A stretch of 5,010 nucleotides of DNA from assembly GCA_020438665.1 (NCBI GenBank), contig JAGQUE010000385.1, positions 1-5,010 of the forward strand. Reading direction: 5' to 3'. The DNA is from Nocardioidaceae bacterium (GTDB lineage: Bacteria > Actinomycetota > Actinomycetes > Propionibacteriales > Nocardioidaceae). The first letter of the stretch is position 1. Each line of letters opens with the position of its first letter. The notes under the pieces are model-generated. The model ran no database searches, was not told the origin of the DNA, and saw only the letters and a program-made list of their open reading frames with translations. Below are positions 1 through 5,010 of this stretch, one piece after another. Position numbers and translations under genes: made by a program.

Positions 1-611
1 CCTTTCGGCCGGCCGGTGGTGCCGGAGGTATAGATCAAGGTGGCCAGCTGATCGGGCCGGATGCCGACTGCGGTCTCGTCGATGACGTCCGGGTGCTCGG
101 CGAGATAGGCGTCGCCGAGCTTGCCGAGGTCCGCCAGCCCGATCACCCAGTCACCGTCGACGGTGCCGTCGAAGGTGATCACCTTGCTGACCAGCGGCAG
201 CTCGCCCCGACGGGCGACCAGCTTGGCGATCTGGGCGTCGTCCTCGGCGAAGACCACATGGCACTCGGAGTCGCTGAGGATGTAGGCGGTGTCCTCCTCG
301 TTGGTCGAGGGATAGACCGTGGTGGTCGCCGCGCCGGCGCACATGACGGCGAGGTCGGCGAGGATCCACTCGTAGCGCGTGTTGCTCGCGATCCCGACGC
401 GCTGCTCGGGCGCCACCCCCAGGGCCATCAGGCCGGCGGCCAGCCGGCCGACATGGTCTCCGGCTTGGCTCCAGGTCACGGTCTCCCACGTTTCGCCACG
501 GGGGTAGCGGAAGGCCTCGGTGTGGGGGCTGCGCTTGACCCGGTCGAGGAACTGGACCGCGACGTTGGGGTGCATGGTGTCGACGAAGCTGGGGTCGGTC
601 TGGGTGGGCAT
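1..611 (-). CDS. fadD: Long-chain fatty acyl-CoA synthetase (FadD15-like), N-terminal part, cut by the window edge
   Basis: The reading frame starts at ATG 611 and stays open to the window edge, giving 203 full codons of a protein that is usually about 600 residues. Members of this family of adenylate-forming enzymes activate long-chain fatty acids with ATP and then transfer them to coenzyme A, in the cytosol or at the inner membrane face. The diagnostic phosphate-binding signature YTSGTTGRPKG starts at residue 194 and runs into the edge. Upstream, the stretches around residues 71-82 (RVGIASNTRYEW) and 97-104 (TTVYPSTN) match the N-terminal AMP-binding domain of FadD15-type ligases. An in-frame TAG lies upstream with no other start codon between, so ATG 611 is the first possible start; GAGGAG (623-628) sits 11 bases before it, and Met13 is a less likely alternative. 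The catalytic C-terminal lid is outside the window. The family is certain, the exact substrate is not. Confidence 0.95.
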   Translation of the reverse strand, partial: MPTQTDPSFVDTMHPNVAVQFLDRVKRSPHTEAFRYPRGETWETVTWSQAGDHVGRLAAGLMALGVAPEQRVGIASNTRYEWILADLAVMCAGAATTTVYPSTNEEDTAYILSDSECHVVFAEDDAQIAKLVARRGELPLVSKVITFDGTVDGDWVIGLADLGKLGDAYLAEHPDVIDETAVGIRPDQLATLIYTSGTTGRPK

Positions 612-660
612 GTTCTCGGCAACTCCTCGGACGCTTGGGTTCGAAGGACACGTCTCGGGA

Positions 661-682
661 GTAACCTAGATCACCTTGTTAC
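661..682. promoter_or_regulatory. Inverted repeat upstream of the acyl-CoA synthetase, possible operator
   Basis: GTAAC (661-665) and GTTAC (678-682) form 5-bp arms around a 12-base spacer, about 50 bases upstream of the acyl-CoA synthetase start. On the minus strand the spacer contains TAGGTT, which fits the loose actinobacterial -10 pattern TAnnnT, but I see no good -35 at the expected distance. An AT-richer patch of this kind in a GC-rich gap is a plausible promoter and regulator-binding region. The arms are short and could be chance. Confidence 0.25.
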
Positions 683-699
683 GGACCGGTAGCCACGAT

Positions 700-737
700 C
701 GGGCTCAACCCGGTCTCAATCGCCCGCTTCCCGCGGG
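700..737 (-). terminator. Two small hairpins after the LacI-family gene, possible terminator
   Basis: Just past the repressor stop codon the minus-strand transcript could fold CCCGC (733-737) against GCGGG (723-727) with a 5-base loop, then a second small hairpin with 4-bp arms at 700-712 (loop 704-708). Neither is followed by a T-run. Weak, tail-less hairpins are common as actinobacterial gene ends, but these are short enough that read-through into the acyl-CoA synthetase gene is possible. The rest of the 134-bp gap shows only the inverted repeat at 661-682. Confidence 0.3.
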
Positions 738-745
738 TTTGGCGC

Positions 746-1813
746 TCAGCGAGGGCCGACCGAGCCAGGCCCGGGCAGCTCGCCCGAGCCGCGGGGCACC
801 AGCGTGGTGCCCAGCACCACCCGGCGTACGGGCTCATCGGCACCGGCCAGGCGCGTCAGGAGCAGGTCGACCGCGGTCAGCCCCTGGCCGCGGGCGTCCT
901 GGCGGACCACGGTCACCGCCGGCTCGAGCAGATCGGCGGTGGCGAAGTCGTCGAAACCCACGAGGGCGATGTGGTGAGCCTGCCCCAGCTCACGCAGGGC
1001 CCGGACCGCTCCCACGGTGGCATCGTTGCGGGCAGCGAAGATCGCGGTGGGCGGGTCAGGGAGCGCCAAGAGGTCCATGACGGCCCGCTCGGAGGCCGTC
1101 GGGCTGCCGTGACCGGGCCGCTCGAGCGCTCGGTCGACGGGGAGGCCCGCCTCCGCCAGCCCGGCGCGATAACCCTCCAGCCGCTCGCGGGCGGTGTCGA
1201 TGGTCTGGTCGTCACCCACGAACCCGATCCGCCGGTGGCCCGCAGCGACGAGGTGGCGTACCGCCGACCGGGAGCCACCGTGGTTGTCGGTGGCGACCGA
1301 GTCGACGTGGAGCCGAGCCGGGTGGCGGTCGACGAAGACCACCTCGACACCGGCCGCCATCTCCTCGGCGAGATAGGAGTGGTCGTGGCTGGCGGGCATC
1401 AGGATGATCCCGTCGATGCGGCGCTCGACCAGGCCCAGCACGAGCTCGTGCTCACGGTCGGCCTGCTCGTCGAGGCTCGCCGAGATCACCACGACCCCGC
1501 TCTCACGGGCTCGGTCCTCGACGGCGCGCAGCAGCTCGGCGCAGAAGTCGTTGCCGAGGTCCTGGAGCAGGACCCCGATCGAGGCCGTCCGGCGGCCGCG
1601 ACGCAGCTGGCTGGCGGCCAGGTTGTGGCGATAGCCCAGGCGCTGGACCTCGGCCTCGACGCGGGCGATCAATGCGGCTGAGACTCCCGGCTCACCGTTG
1701 ACCACCCGGGAGACGGTCTTGAGGGACACCCCCGCGGCCGCCGCCACCTGCTGCATGGTGGCGCGGCGGTGTCTGTCCACTCCGCGCGACTCGCTTGACA
1801 CCCCCGAAGGCAC
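746..1813 (-). CDS. LacI-family transcriptional regulator
   Basis: This 355-residue protein has the full LacI/GalR layout. A helix-turn-helix lies at about residues 19-40 (TMQQVAAAAGVS followed by LKTVSRVVNG), then a hinge around 63-72, then a periplasmic-binding-protein-like sensor domain from about 77 to 342. Family landmarks are VDRHP at 161-165, ATDN at 174-177, ARND at 261-264 and GFDDF at 286-290, so the ligand pocket looks intact; the ligand, often a sugar, cannot be read off. I chose GTG 1813 because AGGA (1821-1824) is 7 bases upstream and a stop codon lies just beyond. GTG 1801, GTG 1780 or ATG 1756 (residue 20) would shorten a poorly conserved N-terminus, though ATG 1756 would cut into the helix-turn-helix. 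It lies after a strong hairpin and has its own upstream palindrome, so it is probably transcribed alone and self-regulated. The C-terminal tail (about 343-355) is Gly/Pro-rich and probably disordered. Confidence 0.96.
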   Translation of the reverse strand: MPSGVSSESRGVDRHRRATMQQVAAAAGVSLKTVSRVVNGEPGVSAALIARVEAEVQRLGYRHNLAASQLRRGRRTASIGVLLQDLGNDFCAELLRAVEDRARESGVVVISASLDEQADREHELVLGLVERRIDGIILMPASHDHSYLAEEMAAGVEVVFVDRHPARLHVDSVATDNHGGSRSAVRHLVAAGHRRIGFVGDDQTIDTARERLEGYRAGLAEAGLPVDRALERPGHGSPTASERAVMDLLALPDPPTAIFAARNDATVGAVRALRELGQAHHIALVGFDDFATADLLEPAVTVVRQDARGQGLTAVDLLLTRLAGADEPVRRVVLGTTLVPRGSGELPGPGSVGPR

Positions 1814-1820
1814 ACGCGCA

Positions 1821-1824
1821 TCCT
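1821..1824 (-). promoter_or_regulatory. Shine-Dalgarno site that fixes the LacI-family start
   Basis: On the minus strand AGGA is separated by 7 bases from GTG 1813. It is the best ribosome-binding site near any of the candidate starts of the repressor. It overlaps TAGGAT (1820-1825), which also resembles a -10 hexamer, so the same bases could instead be promoter for a shorter or leaderless transcript. Confidence 0.55.
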
Positions 1825-1829
1825 ACTCG

Positions 1830-1843
1830 TGACAACGTTGTCA
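1830..1843. promoter_or_regulatory. LacI-family operator, perfect 14-bp palindrome
   Basis: TGACAACGTTGTCA is a perfect palindrome whose centre (AACGTT) carries the CpG step typical of LacI/GalR-family operators. It ends 16 bases upstream of the repressor's GTG start, where a bound dimer would block the promoter or early transcription. This points to autoregulation. I saw no second full copy in the window, so other targets must lie elsewhere. Confidence 0.8.
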
Positions 1844-1959
1844 GTTCGGGAAACTTGCCCGCGGCGGACGACCACACAGAGCCCCGGGCGGGGCGAGCAC
1901 CTGCGCGGTGAGGGTGGCTCCCTCCCGCATCCTCCAGGCGCCCCGTCCGGTGACCACGA

Positions 1960-2007
1960 CCGCCGCGCGGACGGGACGACGCCCTCCTGTCGCCGTCCGC
2001 GCGGCGG
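1960..2007 (-). terminator. Strong hairpin terminator after the MOSC gene
   Basis: CCGCCGCGCGGACGG (1960-1974) and its exact reverse complement (1993-2007) form a perfect 15-bp stem, with a further 4-bp inner stem (1977-1980 with 1989-1992) and an 8-base loop. In the minus-strand transcript it begins 7 bases after the MOSC stop codon. There is no T-run after it, which is common for actinobacterial terminators. The remainder of the 201-bp gap towards the repressor holds only minor inverted repeats (1881-1894 and 1910-1924) besides the operator. Confidence 0.75.
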
Positions 2008-2014
2008 AGTGCTG

Positions 2015-2668
2015 TCAGTCGCCCAGCGTGGCGACGTACTGCTCGGCGCGGCGGCGGGCCTTGGCGGCGAGGGTGTCGACCCGCAGCAGGTCCGGCAGCA
2101 GCCGGGACTCTGTGGTCAGCGCCCGGAACATCACCGCGACGGTGACGCCGTGGCCGGGGCGGTGGACGACCTCGAGCTCGTCGCCCACCTGGATGATCCC
2201 CTCGTCGACCACCCGCAGATAGGGGCCGGGCCGCCCCTCGGCGGTGAACCGCTTGACCCAGCCACGGTTGTCGAAGCCGGTCGCGCCGAGCCAGCCCTTG
2301 AAGTCGTTGCACGGGATGCGCACCTCGGCGACCTCGAAGACCGCCGAGCCGACCCGCCACCGCTCCCCCACCTCGGCCTCGTTGACGTCGATCCCGGCGG
2401 TGGTCAGGTTCTCGCCGAAGTGGCCGTCGGGCAGCTGCTGCCCGAGGAGCTCGCCCCAGCGGTCGAGATCCTCGCGGGCGAAGGCATAGACGGCCTGGTC
2501 GGGACCGCCGTGGTGGACGGTGTCGGCCACCTGGTCACCGCTGAGGCCGAGCGTGGTCACCAGCACTGGGTCGGTGACGACGTGCTTACGGATCGCGCTC
2601 ACGCGCGAGACGTCCCACGCGGCCTGCTCAGGCTGGCCGACGTTGACGGAGACGATGCGGGGGGTCAT
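2015..2668 (-). CDS. MOSC-domain protein (molybdenum-cofactor-binding type, YiiM-related)
   Basis: This is a 217-residue single-domain MOSC protein. Visible landmarks are HHGG at 52-55 (usual form HHGGpDxAvya), HFGENLTT at 83-90, the conserved cysteine C120 in RIPCNDF and the stretch GWVKRFTAEGRPGPYLRV (136-153). In the family the cysteine is the expected molybdenum ligand, and characterised relatives such as E. coli YiiM and YcbX reduce N-hydroxylated compounds with electrons from partner proteins. No fused ferredoxin or reductase domain is present here, so a separate partner would be needed. The frame is open further upstream to 3040, but that part overlaps the kinase gene in another frame and reads as Arg/Pro-rich shadow. 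ATG 2668 has a G-rich stretch (GGGGG) just before it as a poor Shine-Dalgarno site; GTG 2689 is the alternative. It follows the kinase gene by 62 bp, and the two may share a transcript. Confidence 0.93.
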   Translation of the reverse strand: MTPRIVSVNVGQPEQAAWDVSRVSAIRKHVVTDPVLVTTLGLSGDQVADTVHHGGPDQAVYAFAREDLDRWGELLGQQLPDGHFGENLTTAGIDVNEAEVGERWRVGSAVFEVAEVRIPCNDFKGWLGATGFDNRGWVKRFTAEGRPGPYLRVVDEGIIQVGDELEVVHRPGHGVTVAVMFRALTTESRLLPDLLRVDTLAAKARRRAEQYVATLGD

Positions 2669-2703
2669 GCCCCCATCGTCGCTCGCCACCGACGCCAGCG
2701 CCA

Positions 2704-2718
2704 CGGGGTTTGGCCCCG
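2704..2718 (-). terminator. Small hairpin between kinase and MOSC genes
   Basis: CGGGG (2704-2708) and CCCCG (2714-2718) form a 5-bp stem with a 5-base loop, 12 bases after the kinase stop codon. It is short and has no T-run, so it may be only a partial terminator, an RNA processing or stability element, or chance. If it does not stop transcription, the kinase and MOSC genes form one unit. Confidence 0.25.
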
Positions 2719-2730
2719 GCCGACCCACGG

Positions 2731-3660
2731 TCAGTCCTGGACGGCCTTGGCGATGGCGACGCAGCGCGTGATCCAGTCCCGGTCCTCGGCGTCGGGGCGA
2801 CGCCCTGCGCGCTGGGCGTCCTCGATCGTCCAGTGCGCGTTGAGCACCATCCGGACCACGACCCAGTCGCGGGCCCGCTCCTCGTCGAGGCCGGCGGCGT
2901 CGACGACGGTGTGGAAGCGCCGCCGGATCGCGGCCCGCAGGTCGGTGCCGGCGAGCATCTCCTCCCAACGGTTCCACAGCAGCGGCGCGGGCTCGTAGTG
3001 CGGGTCGCCGGCCATCGGCTTGGGGTCGATGACCAGCCACGGCTCGCGCTCACCGGCGAGCACGTTGTCATAGTGCAGGTCGCCGTGGACGATCACCGGC
3101 GCCGCCGGAGTCTCCGCGACAAGGGCCCGGCCGAGGCTCAGCGCCTGCTCGACCAGTCGTCGCGGGAGCGGTGCATCCACGGGCATCGTGCCCAGCGCGG
3201 CCAGCCAGCGATCGACGTACGACGTCACCGTGCGCAGCTGCGGGAGCGCCGGACGGTGCAGGCGGGGATAGCGCTCCGCCACCACCTCGCAGGCCTCGAC
3301 AGCGCCGATCGACGTCAGGCTCGCCGGCCCGAGCCGCTCGAGCAGGAGAGCGCCTCGCCGGGGATCGGCCCGCAGCAGCGTCACGGCGCCGTCGCCACCC
3401 CACGCCCGCAGCGCCAGGTGCTCGTGCTCGGACTCCTCATCGAGGAGGCCGAGCTTGAGGACGGCCGGGCCGCCGTCCGGGGCCAGCACGGGGACCACCA
3501 CCGAGCAGTAGCCACTCATCGGGTCACCGTCGGGCGTGAGCTGCCACTCCTCGACCACGTCGCGGTGCAGGATCGGCAGCCCGTCCAGCCAGCTGCTCCA
3601 CGGGTCCCCGAGGGCACGGCGGCCCTCCAGGTCGGCAGGGACGACGAGCCGTGGGGTCAC
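2731..3660 (-). CDS. Aminoglycoside/hydroxyurea-type phosphotransferase (APH(6)/Hur family kinase)
   Basis: The 309-residue product fits the usual length of the streptomycin 6-kinase/hydroxyurea kinase family (about 280-310), which transfers phosphate from ATP to a small hydroxylated substrate in the cytosol. The kinase core is complete: the putative ATP-binding lysine K69 in AVLKL, a nearby glutamate-rich helix (75-80), the catalytic loop HGDLHYDN at 192-199 (D194 as base, N199 as metal ligand) and IDPKP at 211-215 (D212 as metal ligand). It is followed by GDPHYEPAPLLWNR at 218-231, which is characteristic of this family rather than of APH(3'). The frame runs on upstream to 4041, but only over the propeller gene, so I chose GTG 3660, the first start outside it. 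That start has no clear Shine-Dalgarno sequence. The gene begins 43 bp after the propeller gene ends. Chromosomal members often have no proven antibiotic substrate, so resistance should not be assumed. Confidence 0.9.
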   Translation of the reverse strand: MTPRLVVPADLEGRRALGDPWSSWLDGLPILHRDVVEEWQLTPDGDPMSGYCSVVVPVLAPDGGPAVLKLGLLDEESEHEHLALRAWGGDGAVTLLRADPRRGALLLERLGPASLTSIGAVEACEVVAERYPRLHRPALPQLRTVTSYVDRWLAALGTMPVDAPLPRRLVEQALSLGRALVAETPAAPVIVHGDLHYDNVLAGEREPWLVIDPKPMAGDPHYEPAPLLWNRWEEMLAGTDLRAAIRRRFHTVVDAAGLDEERARDWVVVRMVLNAHWTIEDAQRAGRRPDAEDRDWITRCVAIAKAVQD

Positions 3661-3677
3661 CCCGGCAGTGTGCCCGG
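3661..3677 (-). other. Small hairpin directly before the kinase start codon
   Basis: The minus-strand transcript can fold CCGGGCA (3671-3677) against TGCCGGG (3661-3667) with a 3-base loop and one G-G mismatch, right up to GTG 3660. It occupies the place of the ribosome-binding site, which could lower kinase translation unless ribosomes arriving from the upstream gene open it. The stem is short. Confidence 0.25.
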
Positions 3678-3703
3678 TCGCACCTGAGCGCCGGCGAGAG
3701 GGC

Positions 3704-4828
3704 TCAGCGGAAGAACGCGAGGTACTGCTGGCTCTGGCCGTCGATCTTCCAGAAGTTGCCGGCCGCGACGACGCCGCGGTCGGTGGCAGCGATGGTCCGC
3801 ACCCCCCAGAGGCTGTTGAACTTCGGGGCGAACGTCGGGTCGACCGCACCCGTCGCGGCGTCGAGCGCCTGCAGCCGCGCCTTCGGGTCCAGCTTGGTGC
3901 CCTCGGCGAACCCCGCCCAGACGGTCCCGTCGTGGTAGGCGACGGTGTGGACGTCACCGACGACCTTGTAGCGCCACACGCGGGCACCGGTGGCGGTCGA
4001 CCACGCCACCGCACTGTTGACATCGCCGCCGATGGCGCCATAGAGCATGGTGCCGTCGGGGCTGATGTCCAGGCCTCGCGTTGTCGCCGGCTTCTCGAAC
4101 GTGAGCGGGGCGAGCTTGCCGTTGGCGCCGTTGATCAGCGCGACCTTGCGCTGCGCGACGCCGTTGTAGGAGAAGAAGTTGCCGGCGATATAGACGTCGA
4201 AGCCGTTGGCCTTCTCGGGTGCCACGATGGCCCGGACCATGTCCTCGACCTTGGGCGAGAACCCGTGCGGCACGGCCCCGGAGGTGGCGTTGACCTTGGT
4301 CAGGTACTTCTGGCAGTCCCTGCCCACCTTGGTGAACCCGCCGCCCACGAACAGCATGCCGCGGGAGAGCTCCAGGGCACGGACGGTGCCGTTGACGCCG
4401 ACGTCGAACTTCCGGTCGACCTCACCGGTCTTGGCGTTGACGCGGACGAGGCGCTCGTGCTCGCGGCCGTCGACCTTGGCGAACTCACCACCGGCCCAGA
4501 CGGTCGTGCCGTTCGACTCCAGCGCCCACACGACGCCGTCGGCTTGGGGGCTCCACGACAGCGGCTTGCCGGTCGAGATCGAGAACGCCGCGAGGTGGGC
4601 GCGGTCCTTGGTCTCCCCGGTGCTCGAGACGATCTTGGTGAACCGCCCGCCCACATAGACGGTGTCGCCGATGACGGTCGACGCATAGACGGGGCCGTTG
4701 ACCTGCCACGACTCGGTCGGGGTGTCGTCCACGGACACGGCCGCGTGCGCGGTGCCGGTCAGCGCGGTGGCGACGAGAGCGAGAGGGAGTGCGCTGAGCG
4801 CGCGACGGATCGATCGGCTGGCAAGCAT
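3704..4828 (-). CDS. Secreted seven-bladed beta-propeller protein (delta-60/PQQ-like repeat type)
   Basis: The 374-residue protein starts with a classic signal peptide: basic SRSIRRA, a hydrophobic stretch at about 11-25, and a type I cleavage site AHA|A after residue 29. The mature part is built from imperfect repeats of about 40-50 residues. Each has a 'VRAL/VWAL' strand, a strand ending in G-G-x-F-x-K (GGRFTKI 60-66, GGEFAKVDG 113-121, GGGFTKVG 162-169, AGNFFSYNG 215-223, AGNFWKIDG 356-364) and an 'L..vna.TG' hairpin. I count seven blades at about 47-98, 99-146, 147-195, 196-247, 248-290, 291-337 and 338-374, the N-terminal ESWQVN probably closing the ring. Blades 5 and 6 are the most diverged. 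No catalytic motif or cell-wall anchor is visible; a binding or structural role outside the cell is likely, but the ligand is unknown. ATG 4828 gives a clean signal peptide; GTG 4864 would add 12 residues through the leader hairpin and lacks a ribosome-binding site. Confidence 0.9.
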   Translation of the reverse strand: MLASRSIRRALSALPLALVATALTGTAHAAVSVDDTPTESWQVNGPVYASTVIGDTVYVGGRFTKIVSSTGETKDRAHLAAFSISTGKPLSWSPQADGVVWALESNGTTVWAGGEFAKVDGREHERLVRVNAKTGEVDRKFDVGVNGTVRALELSRGMLFVGGGFTKVGRDCQKYLTKVNATSGAVPHGFSPKVEDMVRAIVAPEKANGFDVYIAGNFFSYNGVAQRKVALINGANGKLAPLTFEKPATTRGLDISPDGTMLYGAIGGDVNSAVAWSTATGARVWRYKVVGDVHTVAYHDGTVWAGFAEGTKLDPKARLQALDAATGAVDPTFAPKFNSLWGVRTIAATDRGVVAAGNFWKIDGQSQQYLAFFR

Positions 4829-4841
4829 GAGCCGATTCTTC

Positions 4842-4909
4842 AAAACCCCCGTGGCCGGTGTCACCGGAATGAACCGGTCGGTCCGATCGTCTAGACCAGT
4901 GGCCGGGGG
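4842..4909 (-). terminator. Terminator-like stem plus T-run upstream of the propeller gene
   Basis: On the minus strand CCCCCGGCC (4901-4909) can pair with GGCC (4853-4856) and GGGGG (4846-4850), with a 2-base bulge, enclosing about 44 bases. The stem is followed at once by TTTT (4842-4845), the usual form of an intrinsic terminator. Inside is a smaller alternative hairpin, CCGGTG/CACCGG at 4855-4867, that shares two base positions with the outer stem. The structure ends 13 bases before ATG 4828. It may end the upstream gene, whose stop is at 4934, or act as an attenuator of the propeller gene. Confidence 0.5.
4855..4867. repeat. Short palindrome in the propeller-gene leader
   Basis: CCGGTGTCACCGG has perfect 6-bp arms around a single T, 27 bases upstream of ATG 4828. 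A further ACCGG follows nearby at 4873-4877. It could be a regulator-binding site or the inner, competing hairpin of the leader structure. The bases alone do not decide between these. Confidence 0.35.
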
Positions 4910-4933
4910 TGACCGTTCGCCCGCCGGTCGTGG

Positions 4934-5010
4934 CTACTTCTTGGCCTTCTCGGCGGGGGCAGTGGTCGACAGCGCGGCGATGAAGGCCTCCTGGGGCACC
5001 TCGACGCGGC
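4934..5010 (-). CDS. C-terminal end of an unrecognised protein, cut by the window edge
   Basis: Only the last 24 codons before TAG (4934-4936) are inside the window, reading RVEVPQEAFIAAL and then STTAPAEKAKK. All but one codon end in G or C and the frame runs to the edge, so it is very likely a true coding end. The Ala/Lys-rich tail is typical of a flexible, charged C-terminus. The fragment is too short to name a family. It is on the same strand as the propeller gene but is separated from it by about 105 bp with a terminator-like structure, so it is probably a different transcription unit. Confidence 0.7.
   Translation of the reverse strand, partial: RVEVPQEAFIAALSTTAPAEKAKK

Noticed and set aside
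151..651. Minus-strand frame of 166 codons overlapping the acyl-CoA synthetase
   Set aside because: It is Arg-rich out-of-frame translation of the same DNA; the true frame carries the YTSGTTGRPKG motif.
971..1681. Plus-strand reading frame of 236 codons opposite the repressor
   Set aside because: Antisense shadow of a complete LacI-family gene, with no recognisable domain.
1881..1924. Small hairpins GCCCC/GGGGC (1881-1894) and GAGGG/CCCTC (1910-1924) upstream of the repressor
   Set aside because: Arms of 5 bp are common by chance at this base composition, and no leader motif or riboswitch pattern accompanies them.
1829..2998. Plus-strand reading frame of 389 codons across the MOSC and kinase genes
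   Set aside because: It spans an intergenic hairpin and two well-supported minus-strand genes, and its product is Arg/Gly/Pro-rich without any motif.
3061..3070. CACGTTGTCA, resembling the right half of the LacI-family operator
   Set aside because: Only one half-site matches and it lies inside the kinase coding sequence.
3536..4894. Long plus-strand reading frame (452 codons) antisense to the propeller gene
   Set aside because: It overlies a signal-peptide-bearing propeller gene on the other strand. Its translation is low-complexity and resembles no family; such shadows are normal in GC-rich coding DNA.
4928..4937. TCGTGGCTAC, inverted copy of 689-698
   Set aside because: A 10-base match between two places is expected by chance in a 5-kb GC-rich window, and the flanks do not match as terminal repeats.

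Overview
The window is very GC-rich, and its real reading frames have G or C at almost every third codon position. Together with GTG starts, weak Shine-Dalgarno sites and families such as a FadD15-like acyl-CoA ligase and an aminoglycoside/hydroxyurea-type kinase, this suggests a high-GC actinobacterium. Nocardioidaceae or a relative is my guess from the style of the proteins; no marker gene proves it.

All six genes lie on the minus strand, so transcription runs from the right edge to the left. In that order they are: the last 24 codons of an unrecognised gene (4934-5010); a GC-rich leader with a terminator-like structure (4842-4909); a secreted protein that looks like a complete seven-bladed beta-propeller (3704-4828); after 43 bp, an APH(6)/Hur-type kinase (2731-3660); after 62 bp, a MOSC-domain protein (2015-2668); a 201-bp gap holding a perfect 15-bp-arm hairpin and a 14-bp palindromic operator (1814-2014); a LacI-family repressor (746-1813); a 134-bp gap with small hairpins and an inverted repeat; and the first 203 codons of a long-chain acyl-CoA synthetase, cut by the left edge (1-611).

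The strong hairpin after the MOSC gene probably separates the propeller-kinase-MOSC group from the repressor. The repressor most likely controls its own transcription through the palindrome TGACAACGTTGTCA just upstream of its start. Its wider target genes are not evident here. Kinase and MOSC are close enough to be co-transcribed, and both families have links to small N-hydroxy or antibiotic-like compounds, so a small detoxification pair is a testable idea but not shown by the sequence.

Most of the window is ordinary chromosomal content. I see no mobile element, CRISPR array, tRNA or rRNA. The long plus-strand reading frames are antisense shadows of the real genes.
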